Source: Sinohyriopsis cumingii (Eukaryota; Mollusca; Bivalvia; Unionida; Unionidae). Taken from it: DNA of 64,000 nt. The stretch spans positions 109,877,214 to 109,941,213 of the forward strand of contig CM068830.1 of NCBI GenBank assembly GCA_028554795.2. Reading direction: 5' to 3'. Both the position numbers and the translations under genes were made by a program. Shown piece after piece: positions 49,481 to 61,005 of the stretch. The notes under the pieces were generated by a model. That model did no database searches. It had not been told where the DNA came from and was given only the letters and a program-made list of their open reading frames with translations. Every line of letters begins with the position of its first letter. Within the stretch, counting starts at the first letter, position 1.

Positions 49481-52400
49481 GAGGCTCAGTTTGCTTCGAA
49501 ACGTGCTGCAGAAATTAAAAGGTTGATATCAATCAACCAATTAAGCACAACACTGTATCATCATATGTGTAATATCTTGGTCGATACCTTTAATGTGGCG
49601 GTACAACGAATGTTACATTAGATGGGCACGCAATGACTGCGAGATTGTGACCGATATATGAAAGTGAATATTTGCTGACCTATCTTGAGGTATCGCACAA
49701 TGACTCGAGATCTTTGACATTTACTTCGTATACGGTACGTCTATTCGTTTTCTTTTGTGGATTCTGCATGAACTTTGGGCAGGTTATATCGCAGGCGAGT
49801 AAGTAACAAGGACCTACCAAGATGTTTTCGATCTGCGTACATTATTTGAGAATATGTGTTAGATGACAGGTGACGAAATCGGGTAAGTATGCAAAAAATT
49901 ACCCTTGGAATTCAAACAATGAAAGTTTCAAGTAGGTGAGTGAGTGCTAGTGCTTCTCTCTACTAATAAATTATTGATCTAGTGGAAAAAAATATGAAGC
50001 AAAGCTTTTCAAGTGCGAAATGGACATGATAGGTAGGCTAAGAAAATGATATGCAAACATGTTAAACGATATATAAAAATCCCGAGATCTCTGAGAAAAC
50101 GTTTAAAAACCGGGTATTCTACAATATGTGCTTTGGTCATCGATGAGAGTCGGGTGGTGAACTAAACGTAGATCCTAGTGCATAATTCCAAAGAGTGCCT
50201 CGTGGGGTGGGATGAGAAGGAGTAGATAGGGTCAATGTTTGCTCATGAAGGCAAGGACAAATCTCAGAAATACTCATGCATATTTCAAGAGACGGAAAAG
50301 CGCTCCTGCAAGACAATTTAGAACCACTGCTTACACTTACTCGTTGAGGTTTAAAGATTACATGTCCGAAGTACCCCTCGTAATTTACGAGGATTCATCG
50401 CCGATTTGTGGGATTCCTGGTTACCCACAATGAATAGATGTCACGGAATTAAACTTTTTTTTATTGAATACATGGACTCGGGTTTCGCTTTTTGTGTACA
50501 ACTATACCCGAGGGTGATTTATGTATATTGTGTCGTATGTCGAAATAGTGAGTTTAGTTCACCCCATGCCGCACGTGCGAAGTGGTCTCGATGGGACGAG
50601 CCAAATGCCTATAATGCACAGACTATGTTTATGTATAAATACCTCACCGTACGTACATTTCTTTAAATACTGAGTAGTCTTGTCAGCCGGCAGTCTGCTT
50701 CAAAGACTTGCAAATTTTCAGGTGTAGATGTATGTACGTTCATTAAGTTCTAGTCTATAAGTTATAACTACTTTATTACCACGTTTATTTTTGAATGTTT
50801 GCTATGTAGCTATGGTTTACGCAGTATAATGCACGTATTTCTAGCATTGTTTGCGACTTGTCAAGGGATTTATATTAGTAATGTAAAGCTACATTTCTTT
50901 AAGGACTGTTTAATATAGTAGGATTCGTATCGAGCAGGATTAGGCTTATTTTTGAACCTGTCATTTTATAATTATTGCGCTGATAATGTAATCTATATAA
51001 CTTACCGTGTACGTCATTACGTTAGTATGCCAGTGTCATGTATAGTACAGTGTATTGGATATATTTTCAGCTGCATGTGTCTGTGTCTGTGTCTGTGTCT
51101 ACTTTCTGTGACCGGAGTGTCTGTTTGGAATGACCAGAGTGTCTGTGTCTGGATTGACCAGAGTGTCTAATATCCTGGGTGTCCGGGATGTCCATGGTTT
51201 CCGGAGTGTCCTGGGTGTCCGGAGTGTCTAATGTCCGGAGTGTCTAATGTCCGGAGTGTCTGGAGGGTAGAATGTTCGGAGTGTTCCGAGTGTTTCGAAT
51301 TGTTCCGAGTGTCCGGAGTTTGTAGCAGCTGTGAAGCTGAACTGTAGCAGCCGTGGAGCTGAAACAGTGTACTGATGACAGAGTGTATCTCCATACATGT
51401 AATTTGTTAGCCGTGGGCTAATTTTGGGGTTCGTAAAACCCAGTGTATCTTTCGGGACTGTAAAGATAAGTTGTATATCTGTACTTCTTTTTTATCACCA
51501 TAATTTCTCTACCTGAGTGAATGCATTTTACTACATGATTAAAATTTTACATCGTTTAATACCTGAATAAACTATATTCATTGTTTCATTGTCAAATCAT
51601 TGTGAACCGTTCACTCCTTATCTTTATATTTTCTAAATTAGTTTATTTGTATGTTTCATCATTAAGTCTGTGCGTTCTTATGCTAATTAAATCCAATATT
51701 TGGATTATATATCCACGCACATATGCATAATTAATTGCTCATGCTAGTCATCAATTATTAAACATTGTATTTATATCATCGTCAATAGTGTTCTGTTGTG
51801 AATCCAAAAATCCCACCCGGTTATCTTGTTACAATAGACAATGTCAGGTTGTTTTGCCACTAAGGACAAGAAGGAATTCATTGCTTAGGTTCTCAGCAAA
51901 CGTTTGTCAGGCCTACGTGTTACCACAAATCATTTCATGTCACAAGGATCACATCAGAAAAATGCTTGCCAGATCATAACATTGTGCTCTACTTGCGAAC
52001 AACTCATACGCACCAACATCCACAAAGCACGCCTCTGACCAGGAACGAAACGATGGCATGTTTATCGTCTAATCGTGGACCTGAAACATAAATGATATAT
52101 TCAAACATATCAAGAGACGGGCATTCACATTCTTAATTTCTTCCCAGCTCATTTAGCGTGCGTGAAGTGTATCCAATAACCTCTCTATTTTCATTGCCCC
52201 CATTGTAGTAAGATTCCAGGCGGACATGAGAAAATCTTTCGAGGATGTAGCACGCTTCACGATTTCGCCCGATGCATAATAGACCCTATCGACGACACGT
52301 GGAGTCGAGAGGACATCGAACGTTACTGAGACTATCATCGTTTGCTATGGTGATGGCTCACAGTCTCTCTGGATACGATGAACACTTACTTCTGAAACGT

Positions 52401-52609
52401 TATAGAGAACAAGGCACCGAGTGCCTTAAAGTCACCATGAATTGAGCCAAAATTTTATATAAGTAGAACAAGTACAGTTTACAGATTCCATGAGAGATCT
52501 GACCATGCCTTTGATTCAAATGCCTAAAACGTTTAGAATGACAGAAGTGGCCAAATGATATTATCCACACGTTTTCAGAACCAAAGCCAATCAACATTAA
52601 GCCTGACGC
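49481..52609. other. Host non-coding DNA with a GTGTC-type minisatellite
   Basis: A degenerate minisatellite of GTGTCCGGAGT/GTGTCTAATGT units spans about 51,070-51,310, beginning as a (TGTGTC)n hexamer. The rest is AT-rich and shows no gene, RNA or element I can support. At 51,830-52,620 a few coding-like + strand scraps may be the decayed left part of copy A3. Confidence 0.5.
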
Positions 52610-54650
52610 TTACTACGACCCCTAAAATATGCATATTGACCTACCAGGAGGTTTCTACGCTTGGTATCGTTCTTACGCTTCGGACCCATCCGACGTTCAT
52701 AAAGAAATGTTAAAATATGTCGATCCTACTTGGACATTTTACGACGCTGCGTTGAAAATTTGAAAACTGTTCACAGAGCACGGAGTGATCGAACCCTTGA
52801 CGGAATCCTGCCCCATTGCCAAAGCATGCTCCTTAGTGTCCCACAAGTGTTTTATGCCCGAGAACACAACAGCGATCATACGCCGTCCATCAACGGAGTT
52901 CATCAAACGTCGATACTCGGTCAAAGCTCTGCGCTGGCTACATTACTTATGCAAAGAGGAAGACAAATGGATCCATCAGCCGCTAAAGGAGGATGTGCAA
53001 ATACCATTGGAACGCATTCGATGCATGGCTGGGACTTAGAAGACCCAAAATTGTGTACGAATTTAATGGACGCTTTTTTCACGGATCCCCTACCACTTGT
53101 TACCCTCAATGTGACATGAAAAATCCATTCACAGATAGTACACTGGAAGACTTTTCAACCATGCTTGAAGTTATAATAACAAGTATACTGAGCCATTGAA
53201 ATGTGTGAACATGAGCACGACTGCCGTTTGAATACCGATCCTGAGTTTAAACGCGTTGTGGAATGTGACCACCTAGTAGACTCTCTCAACCAACGGGACA
53301 GTTTATTTGGAAGACGTATGAATGCCACATGTTTGTTGTACCACGCCAGTGAGAAGAAAGGAGAAGAAAGCAAATACGAGTTCGCTGCATCCTCATGTGT
53401 GTAAATATCGTAACTTTACAGCATGGAAAACATAACTGCTGACGGAACGTAACGCTGTGAATACACATAATACGAAGGACTCATCAAATGCAAAGTCCAC
53501 AAACTTGTACCATCCCGTCTCACGTTACCATTGCTAAGGATAACTAGTGTTTACTTTGTGCTGTACTTGTGCTGAAGCTTGTAACCACTATCAACCTTGT
53601 CATCACACTCCTGTAAAACGCGCATTGATAGGAGTTGTTTCGAACCTGGAACTGGGAATCAAGTTGTTATAAGTGTACGCAATTTACCACTTTCCCAAGA
53701 CAGAACAGGACCAAAAGGGCGACGACACTCCGAATGGGATTTTCTCAGACTATGTCAATGCCATTTTGAAATTCAAAGAAGAAGCTTGCGGATTTCCTTC
53801 CTGGTATCAGACGTCCGAAGACCAAGAACAATTCAACGAAGTGTACCGTTCCAAGGTTAGCATCACTTTAGATCACGTCGAAGAAAATCAGAACAAGACG
53901 ATCGTTTGCCAAAGTCATGTTGAATTGCTGGTGGGAGAAAATAGTACAACCACCGTGTTTACCTAAGATGGAATACTTGACGGAGCCATCACGCTACTTC
54001 GATATGATTCAAGAAAAAAAAGATATATGAAACACGTGGACGCCGTTCCCCAGGATCTGCTCCTGGCGAACTACAAAGAAGAAGTAGAATTTTTAAAGCC
54101 CGACTAATTTGGAAATATCATCAATAATGCTTACCTGGCGGCCCTCGCTCACTTAAAATTGTACGAAGCATTACGCCAGTTAGGATATCCTGTCCTAGAC
54201 TTTCACACGGAGAGTTGCACCTAAATCCATCGCGCTGATCATCCTCACCCTGAGATTGATGGAGCCTGGAGAGACGAGCATCCCGAAAAGAAGATTCTGA
54301 GCGTTTCTAGCGTCGCTTCTAAAGATTACGGTTACAAATACCGTTACAAGCGAGGAGAATTACACACCGACTGCAAAGTAAAAGGATTGACTCTAAATCA
54401 TGGAATGAGTCAACATGTGAACTTTGATGTGCTGATAGAAGCTTTGCAGTCTGGAGAGGATGAAGACATTAGAAAGACAACATATGAACCGCATACAATT
54501 CTACCATACGTTTACCTGTCAAACAAGTTGTCAGTCGACCCTTGGCAAAATATATCAAATCGTCTGCCAGAAGCGATTGTGACTTCCCAGCCATTTCTTC
54601 ACTATATGGAGACGCCGATCATGCATTGTCAAGTACATAAATAGGAAACA
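52610..54650 (+). pseudogene. Protein-primed-type PolB fossil (A3)
   Basis: Recognisable from N- to C-terminal side: SVKALRWLHYLCKEEDKWIH; a VYEFNGRFFHGSPTCYPQC block (the vertebrate/invertebrate Polinton YEF-GC-WHGCP signature); CDHLVDSLNQRDSLFGRRMN (the R-A-FGGRTN region near motif A); LKFKEEACGFP; LKLYEALRQLGYPVLDFHTE (motif C neighbourhood); and LHTDCKVKGLTLNHG (a C-terminal K-VKG-TLN motif). This is the standard Polinton DNA polymerase and lacks any helicase, unlike family B. Many breaks. Confidence 0.8.
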
Positions 54651-55535
54651 TTCCAAGACCGACACTTCATTGACGAAGAGAAAAGTAGATCTAGAAAGAT
54701 GGATGTGTATGTGTGATACAAAAGCGAAAGAGAGCTTCACGTTCGATGATTATAAACTGGAGTGCGATGAAGTGCCTTGTAATTACAGCGAGATAATCGA
54801 TTCAACACGACATGAACACATCGCTACTACTACCACTACGACTGTCATAAAAGGTGATGCTGTCCGTGTAAAATATTATGGATGCAATAGTGATGCTGTT
54901 TATTTCCGTTCACATAATAATTGTTACGATGCTACGCGGCCACTTAGTTTTAGTCGCAAAGTTGATACCGTGCGTCTACCACCTTACTGATCTAATATAT
55001 GCTTCAGGACATTGCTTCAGGTATCATCAACACCTCATCGAAATGAACCTGTCAAAGATGAATATTCGTTCTCTGCGTCTTGACCTGGATACTGCAACTT
55101 TTAAAATCGATTCCGAACGTTCAAAGGAAAGTGCCCTACGTGGGAAAGTCGGGGGCTTTAGTTGCGGTGTCTCGCTTCACGAGTGGAGCAGAAAGTCTCA
55201 TCTTTTGTAGAGCGTAATCGATTATCTCTGCACTGTCACTACGTCCTATATTGGACCCAAATAAAATCTTGAGATTATGGCTTGTCTCTTGAATTGAGAG
55301 AAAGCATTTACAAATAGTTTGTCAAAATACAAGTGAAACGCGAACACAAACTGAATCATCCATTTTTGTTCAAAAGTACTGTCCAAAAGTAGACGAAGAC
55401 TGATTCTTGAAGAGTATTACTTCGATCACAAATTTAAAAGAGTCCACGACCTTGTGAAGACTGATTCTTGGAGGACATTGTTTATATTATCAATACATTA
55501 GTAGTCATAAATGATTTCGACCTTTATCGGTATTG
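54651..55535 (+). other. Unassigned family A region between PolB and small ORFs (A3)
   Basis: Coding-like pieces (for example TTTTTVIKGDAVRVKYYG and MNIRSLRLDLDTATFKIDSE) that I cannot assign. They occupy the place where A1 has the BIR-like fragment but do not resemble it. Confidence 0.35.
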
Positions 55536-55539
55536 ATAC

Positions 55540-56330
55540 AACCGATTCAGTGGAATGAAATCAACGACACCATTAAGACATTGGAGGGTTACAAAAACGT
55601 TTTACTATAACAGTTTCCATTGAATTTGGGACGCCATGTGGTGTGCGTGTTAGTGACTTTTATTGTTGGCATTTCTTTTTCCAAACGATTCCTTTTGGAC
55701 TATTTACGATCACATCCCACAAATACATTATGGTTGCTGCTTTAAATGTGCACGTGAGAATCAATCTTTTAAAGCGTTGCGCTTTCATCTCGATGCCTCT
55801 CAACCTCTACGTGAAGAAAAGATTCGTAAAACTTTATCGACTAGGGATGCTTACGAATATGTGTGAATAACCTGTGACCTATACCTACAATGACAAGATA
55901 TACGTGACTGGAAAGGTCTTAGCTTCGATGCAGGGACGCAAGAAGTTGCTGACTGCCAAAGAGATGTGTTAATGACTTACAACGTCAAGTCAACAATGTG
56001 ACATTTAAACCCGTGTCAGTCACATTGACTGAAGAACCCGACAACGAGGAAAACCAAATTCAGAACAACAGGACCGTCGTCTACATAGACATGAATGCAA
56101 AGTTATTCCTGAAAAACAGATTAGAGACTACCCATAATGAAGAGATTCAAAGAACATTACAGAAAGTCCCTAGAAATTATAAGATACTACACACTCATCG
56201 ACAATGTTGTACAGTGACTTGTCTGCTTTGAATTTTGATCGTTTTTCGCTTGTCATGTTAGACATGTGCTTAACAATTTGGCTCTTATGTATTTTCGTAT
56301 TTCGTGTCCAAACGTTAATTTTAACACTCA
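55540..56330 (+). pseudogene. Fossils of the two small ORFs before the ATPase (A3)
   Basis: 55,540-55,880 matches A1 230-715 (PLNLGRHVVC, KALRFHLDASQPLREEKI). 55,998-56,320 matches A1 643-951 (VTFKPVSVTLTEEP, WLLCIFVFR). Both decayed. Their conservation supports the frames chosen in A1. An AATAAA at about 56,329 and a TATAAAA at about 56,346 follow as in A1. Confidence 0.6.
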
Positions 56331-56403
56331 ATAAACTTGTCCTGAATGGTATAAAATCTCTTGTCTTGTCTGTGTCATTTTCAAATTTCTAAACCCCTGC
56401 ATT

Positions 56404-57080
56404 ATGGTTACATCTTCCTCTTCTACCTCTTCCGCAGCTATCAAAGTCATTGTCGAACAATTACATTGTTCCAGCTGGGAGACACTGTATTTTTGCCATC
56501 CCTTTAACGTGTTGATTGCTGGACCGAGTGGGTCAGGAAAAACAAATTTGTGAAACGTTTGATTGAGCACAAAACCCATGTGATAGATCATCCACCTGAG
56601 CGCATCGTGTGGTGTTACAAAGAGTGGCAATGGGTTTGCAGTCTTCTTCAAGAATTCAAAAAGATTCCGTTGTCTTTGTGGAAGGTATTCCTCTAGAAGA
56701 CGACGAGATCGTGTCAGACACGAGTCAAACACATATTTGGTCATCTTCAACAATATGTTAGGAGAAAACGAAAGACGATATTGATATTTGTTTTACACGC
56801 AAAGGGTATATTCGTAATGCCAACTTAATTTACATTAAACAAAATGTGTTTTAACAAAGTAAAGCACATATTACTATCGGCATCAATGCTCATTACATGG
56901 CTCCGTTTAAACGTCCCAGAGATAAATCTCAAGTGAAAGCATTTGCCAAACAGTTAAAAACTGCTTATCAGACTTATGAGTACGATTTCATACCAATCTG
57001 TTACACAACTGGAGTCAAGATGGAGAGCCCTTTGTTTACACGTCTCCGTCGGCATTACAAAATATATAAAACGCTCTGAC
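56404..57080 (+). pseudogene. Packaging ATPase fossil (A3)
   Basis: Ser/Thr-rich start, SWETLYFCHPFNVLIAGPSG and the later MAPFKRPRDKSQVKAFAKQL match A1. Many breaks. Confidence 0.7.
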
Positions 57081-57110
57081 ATTTCTTGTCTGTTTAACAA
57101 ATCGTCAACA

Positions 57111-57290
57111 TGACTTCATTTCAATCTTATCTTCTAGTCAAATTCATTCATGACTTGTATGGTATCCGTTCCGAAAAAAAATATACAAAGACATGCTCAT
57201 GTCTTAGAAGCCAGTCTAAAGGAAGTCGCATGATGATTAAGTTGACAGTTTGTCAATTACTTCAAGACATCATTTACTTCTGAGAATAAA
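57111..57290 (+). pseudogene. Core-like protein fossil, N-terminal stub (A3)
   Basis: MTSFQSYLLVKFIHDLYGI matches the A1 N-terminus, preceded by a TATA box at about 57,064. Only the first ~60 codons remain. Confidence 0.6.
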
Positions 57291-57299
57291 ATTTAGTCT

Positions 57300-57640
57300 G
57301 CTGTTTTGCTAATCCCCTGGCTGAAAATTTACAGATCTGACCCATGAACATTGTTTTGCGCGTCAAAACAATCATCCTAGGCAGATTCAACACAATAAAT
57401 GCATGATATTGAGCTAAGAAGAAAAGTTGGAAGAGTATCTAATGACACTTGAAGTCTCATCTCGGAAGCAGCATTCTTGTAGCAGTGGTATAAAGACTTG
57501 TGTGACTATTCCTCTCCTCCATTGACTTCTCTGGAGCTCTCTTTCCCCAGAGTTCGGAGTCGAAACGTAGTGACATTTACTCGACAGAGGCTTTCAAGGA
57601 AAAATACAGGATTGAATTAATGACTTATCACATGTTGTGC
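57300..57640 (+). pseudogene. Cys/His ORF fossil (A3)
   Basis: NHPRQIQH, KCMILS, EEKLEEYL and IELMTYHML correspond to the second half of A1 7,982-8,488. It directly follows the core-like stub, marking a deletion of the integrase-to-capsid block. Confidence 0.6.
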
Positions 57641-58033
57641 CGATTCCCACTCGGATATAATCAGGTGCCCCGATAAGCGTGTAAACACGGAACCGGGGTG
57701 ACGTCATAAGATCAGTGCGCAATCCTGTGAGACGTCTTATCATGGCATACTTTCTAATACAGACATATAATTACATAACTTGAGTGCTTGTTGGATCCAA
57801 TCCTACTCTTATTGTCCCACGACCTGTCGGCTAATCGGCTAATCAATCAGCACTCGAAGAGTGCATTAATGCGTTGGAGGAGGTGGCACTATTCCCTCCC
57901 CCTCAGAACAATCTAATGTTCCCAAATGGGGAATTAACAAGTCGTGAATACCCGAAAAAGGTGATTTACGACTTTAATCCAAAAGATAAGGTAATAATCT
58001 GACCATCCATTGTTGACTTGTCAACCTATGAAG
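57641..58033 (+). other. Insert of unknown origin with a short coding-like stretch
   Basis: At about 57,830-57,995 a frame reads SALEECINALEEVALFPPPQ and then FPNGELTSREYPKKVIYDF. It looks like a real protein fragment but has no start, splice pair or family that I can name. Flanking bases (GTGACGTCATAAG) are GC-richer than the surroundings. It may be another mobile element remnant lying in A3. Confidence 0.3.
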
Positions 58034-58360
58034 ATGTCTTCTAATTCAGCTAACCTAAACGAAGCCTACGTGCATTTGCATCGTGTCAGGCAAACACTGA
58101 TACCGAAGCCTGATGAGATAGAGAATTGATGCTTAAAGTGGCCGAAGATCGGATAGGAGAAGTATTCAGAGAAGACAGCAAGAAGGAGACAGAAGAATGG
58201 ACGGAGAAGTACAGACTTCAGAATCAGAGAGAGCAGCAGCAGCAACAACAGCTGGAGCCAGACAGAAGCTTTGTGGACTGACTGTAGACACGAAAGAGCT
58301 CTTCTCTTTCCGAAGAAGCAGACACTATCCTGTGGAAAAACCTGCCGCAATAAAAGATTG
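58034..58360 (+). pseudogene. Arm gene 1 fossil (A3)
   Basis: MSSNSANLNEAYVHLHRVRQ and LIPKPDEIEN match arm gene 1 of A1/A4. The Gln-codon (CAG/CAA) tract is present but short. Decayed. Confidence 0.6.
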
Positions 58361-58382
58361 CCTAACACTCAGTCCACAAAAC

Positions 58383-58422
58383 AGCACTTTTCAGGGCTAC
58401 CCAATTCTTTAGAAAAGACATA
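58383..58422 (+). terminator. Histone-type 3' stem-loop after A3 arm gene 1
   Basis: AGCACTTTTCAGGGCT (one stem mismatch), ACCCA at once, then AGAAAAGACATAG. The three parts persist even though the gene is decayed. Confidence 0.6.
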
Positions 58423-58740
58423 GTCTAATAGCAAAATTTTGTATTTGTAGTTTAAAAAATGGACGTGTGTCTATAAACACGTCGTTTCTTTGTTTAATGT
58501 ATAAAAAGTGTGCCTATCAACACGTTGTTTTTCTGTGTTGTCAGATAGTGTGTATGTGTTTGTAAGTAAAAAAAAAGTCAACGTGAGTGTTTCGTTTAGT
58601 TCTGCGCGTTCCATGTGATGGATAGTAATGTGGATCTTGTAGGTTTTGGTGTCAAGGGATGGTTTCCTTCAAATCCGCGCTTCACAATATAAAACGAAAG
58701 CATTCGTCACTCTGGCTACCCAGCGTTGACTAGTCAACTG
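58423..58740 (+). promoter_or_regulatory. A3 arm spacer and promoter for arm gene 2 fossil
   Basis: TATAAACACG (58,470) and a second TATCAACACG, a TTCTGCGCG element at about 58,595, then TTCCTTCAAATCCGCGC (58,663-58,680) and TATAAAA (58,688). The layout is that of A1, with substitutions. Confidence 0.5.
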
Positions 58741-59000
58741 CAAAAAAATCAATTATAGTATTGCCAAATTCTTGGAACTCCAAATGCACCAGGAGTATGC
58801 CAGGCACATTTTAGATTAGTTGACCATGGAGGCGATCGCAGAAAGTGCGAGAATTGAAGAGGGGGATGAGGGGAGGAAAAAGAAGAGAGAGAATGGAGAA
58901 AGAATCCTGCCTCAACTCATGCTAAGGCCTCTGTGTGAGGTCAAGCCTTAGACGATGACAGCTCCACGACCAGTAACAGTATCACAACCAGTAACCAGCA
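58741..59000 (+). pseudogene. Arm gene 2 fossil, first unit (A3)
   Basis: LELQMHQEYARHIL and a MEAIAESARIEEGDEGRKKK stretch match arm gene 2. Decayed; no hairpin seen before the next unit. Confidence 0.5.
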
Positions 59001-59303
59001 ACACAGCCACTACAAATACTTCGTTCTGTTGTTTTATATCAAAGAAAAAGAAGTGTGCCTATCAACACTTCGTTATTTCTGTCTAGTCAGATATTGTATG
59101 CATGTGTTTGTACGTAAAAAAGTCAATGTGAGTGTTTATTTTAGGTCCACGCTTTCCATGTTTTTTTTTTTTTTTTTTGGTGATGATATGGGTATTGTAC
59201 GTTTTGGTTAATGTGAGGTTTTCCTTCACGTCCGCGCTTCAGAGATATAAACAGAGAGCTCATTCATCTGGCTACCCATCGTTGACTTGTCAACTGCAAA
59301 AAA
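59001..59303 (+). promoter_or_regulatory. A3 arm spacer and promoter, second unit
   Basis: A TTAGGTCCACGC element (about 59,143), a T run, then TTCCTTCACGTCCGCGC (59,222-59,238) and ATATAAAC (59,245). Same paired layout as elsewhere. Confidence 0.5.
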
Positions 59304-59812
59304 ATGAGGAAAAGAAATGTTTAGTTGTTGAAACTCCATATGCCAGGAGCCTACTTGACGAGCTGACCATGGAGGCGATACAGGAGGAAGCCAGGACAAA
59401 AGAGGAGGAGGAGAAGAAGAAATAGAAGAAAGAGAAGGAAGAAAGAATTCTTCCTCACCTCATGCTAAGGCTTCATTGTGAGGTCAAGCCTGAGGTGAGA
59501 ACACCGACACGGTCAGTACCAGTACCACAACCAGTACCAGCACCACATCCTCTACCAGCACCGCAGCCTCTACCAGCAACACAGTCAGTACCAGTACAGT
59601 TACGCGCGCAGGAGATAAGGAGGCCACATCATCAACGAGTTTGGAATAGAAGAAGACACAGGGAAGTCTTCACTATCCCTGAAAATGAAGATTGGAAGAG
59701 TAAAGCCAGTCAGCCCCTTTTTTCTGCGCTACCAGCAACAACCTTAACTTGGAAGCAGGACTGGAGCCGACGATGTGTCTGTGGTGCCACGCCTGTGAAA
59801 TGTTACCATTAG
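59304..59812 (+). pseudogene. Arm gene 2-type fossil with Pro-Ala repeats (A3)
   Basis: Starts ETPYARSLLDELTMEAIQEE like arm gene 2, then has an insert of repeated P-V-P-Q-P/P-A-P-x-P units (about 59,510-59,600). It regains the FTIPENEDWKSKASQP segment equivalent to FRIPETENWDSEATYP. Decayed, but it shows a diverged unit of the same class. Confidence 0.55.
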
Positions 59813-59840
59813 ACAGGTGTATTTGGAGTTAGAAAAAAAC

Positions 59841-59885
59841 AGCCCTTCTCAGGGTTAACCAGATTTCTAGAAAAGAGACTATTCT
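59841..59885 (+). terminator. Histone-type 3' stem-loop after second A3 arm unit
   Basis: AGCCCTTCTCAGGGTT (6-bp stem with a G-U pair, loop TCTC), then AACCA in place of ACCCA, then AGAAAAGAGACTATTC. Confidence 0.55.
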
Positions 59886-59940
59886 GGTTGCTAACTTGTG
59901 TGAATGTGGAGTAGTGTGACTATAAACACCGACCAAATTA

Positions 59941-59972
<32 letters not shown>

Positions 59973-60016
59973 CTGTGTCTGTGTGTGTGTGATTTGGATT
60001 TTTAACGTAGATTTAA
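59886..60016. repeat. (GT)n microsatellite and A3 arm spacer
   Basis: TATAAACACCG at 59,922 then a GT/GTCT run at about 59,943-59,990. Confidence 0.6.
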
Positions 60017-60310
60017 CAATTTTTCAGTCATATCGCTGCGATGTCTGCAATGTGGCAGTTTATAGTGATGTCTAGCACTGGGGCATCATGGCATAGACAA
60101 TTTGCATGATGTTCCACCCAGTCACATTATCCTGACACCGGGCTGACCAGTCCTAACACCAACCTCTTAATACTGAGCACCAAGCGAGGCAGCTGTTAGT
60201 ACCATTTTTATAAGTCTTTAGTATGACTCGGCTGGGATCGAACCCACGCCCTTCCGCATCTGAGGCGGATGCTCTAACCACTAAGCCACCGGAGCGGTTC
60301 ACTCCATTAC
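60017..60310 (-). repeat. tRNA-headed SINE (second type)
   Basis: On the minus strand from about 60,305: a head with GGTGGCTTAGTGGTTAGAGC (A box) and GGTTCGATCCC (B box) and an anticodon-like CTCAGATGCGG, then a long conserved body read through 60,017. It fits the V-SINE-like SINEs common in molluscs. It is not a functional tRNA gene because the acceptor stem does not close. Target duplications are not clear because CA/GT runs surround it. Confidence 0.65.
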
Positions 60311-60639
60311 TGGCATGTGTGTGTGTGTGTGTGTGTGAGTGTGTGTGTTTGAGAGTATTTGTATGCGTTCACGTACGTTTGTGTGTTGATAGTAGATATC
60401 GGGTTTGTATGTGTTCGCTTACGTATGTGGATATTATATAATGTTTTTCCCCTTCCCTTCTGTTTGGATAGTAAATATTGGTGTGGATAGTATATAATGT
60501 TTTTTTTCCTTCCCTTTTGTGTGGATACTCGGTATTGGTGTGGATAGGATATAATGGTTTTCTCTCCCCCTTCTGTGTGGATACTAAATATTGGGGGTGT
60601 TTATTTTCCCCTTCCTTTATGTGTGGATAATAGTAGTGA
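60311..60639. repeat. GT-rich spacer and ~62-bp repeats at the A3/A4 junction
   Basis: (GT)n at about 60,317-60,350, then a TTCACGTACGTTTGTGTG phrase. Tandem units of the type TGTGTGGATACT-TATTGGTGTGGATAG-TATATAATG-TTTTCCTTCCC follow (60,420-60,620). These are the arm spacer repeats seen at 10,728-10,930. A3 and A4 meet tail to tail here. Confidence 0.5.
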
Positions 60640-60905
60640 ATAGGGTCACTTTAGCCTCAATGGGAATTAGCATTACAGAGACCCTGGGTCGTTTTAGCCT
60701 CAATGGAAATTTATCATGGAGAAAAATCGTGGGTCGTTTTAGCCTCAAGGGAAATTTAACATGGGAAACAGTCTTGGGTCGTTTTAGCCTCAAGGGGAAT
60801 TGAACATGGAGAAAAATCGTGGGTCACTTTAGCCTCAAGGGGAATTGAACATGGTCGAATAAAGTGTGGGTCTATTTAGGGACAAGGGGGAATTGAACAT
60901 GTGAT
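60640..60905 (-). repeat. Subterminal minisatellite of copy A4
   Basis: About five units reading on + GGGTCGTTTTAGCCTCAAGG then GGAATTGAACATGG, period about 57 bases. Counterpart of 11,590-12,115; copy number and unit sequence differ between the two ends. Confidence 0.7.
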
Positions 60906-60941
60906 TTTTTTTTTAAAAAAAAAGGGGTAGGCAATTGAAAA

Positions 60942-60984
60942 GTCATTCTCTTTTCGAGAAATATGGGTGGCCCTGAAAAGGGCC
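60942..60984 (-). terminator. Histone-type 3' stem-loop after A4 arm gene 3 (perfect)
   Basis: On the minus strand GGCCCTTTTCAGGGCC (60,969-60,984) then ACCCA (60,964-60,968) and TCTCGAAAAGAGAATGAC. All three parts match the metazoan histone 3' end layout exactly. Confidence 0.8.
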
Positions 60985-61005
60985 TTTGGGTTTCTTCTTC
61001 TTCTT

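Larger units (their letters stand above)
52610..59890 (+). mobile_element. Family A Polinton fossil, copy A3 (PolB side and arm)
   Basis: Contains what A1 does not show: the PolB region. It is followed by the unknown ORFs, ATPase, the start of the core-like gene and the Cys/His ORF. An unrelated-looking segment (57,640-58,010) and an arm with decayed genes 1 and 2 (two units) come after. Capsid, integrase and protease are absent, so it has a large internal deletion. Broken at many points throughout: an old copy. Confidence 0.8.

Noticed and set aside
51070-51310. Regular repeats as a CRISPR-like array
   Set aside because: Units are short, degenerate and without distinct spacers; a eukaryotic minisatellite explains them.
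60220-60305. Possible tRNA gene (minus strand)
   Set aside because: Same reasoning: tRNA-like head of a longer SINE; the 5' and 3' ends do not pair.
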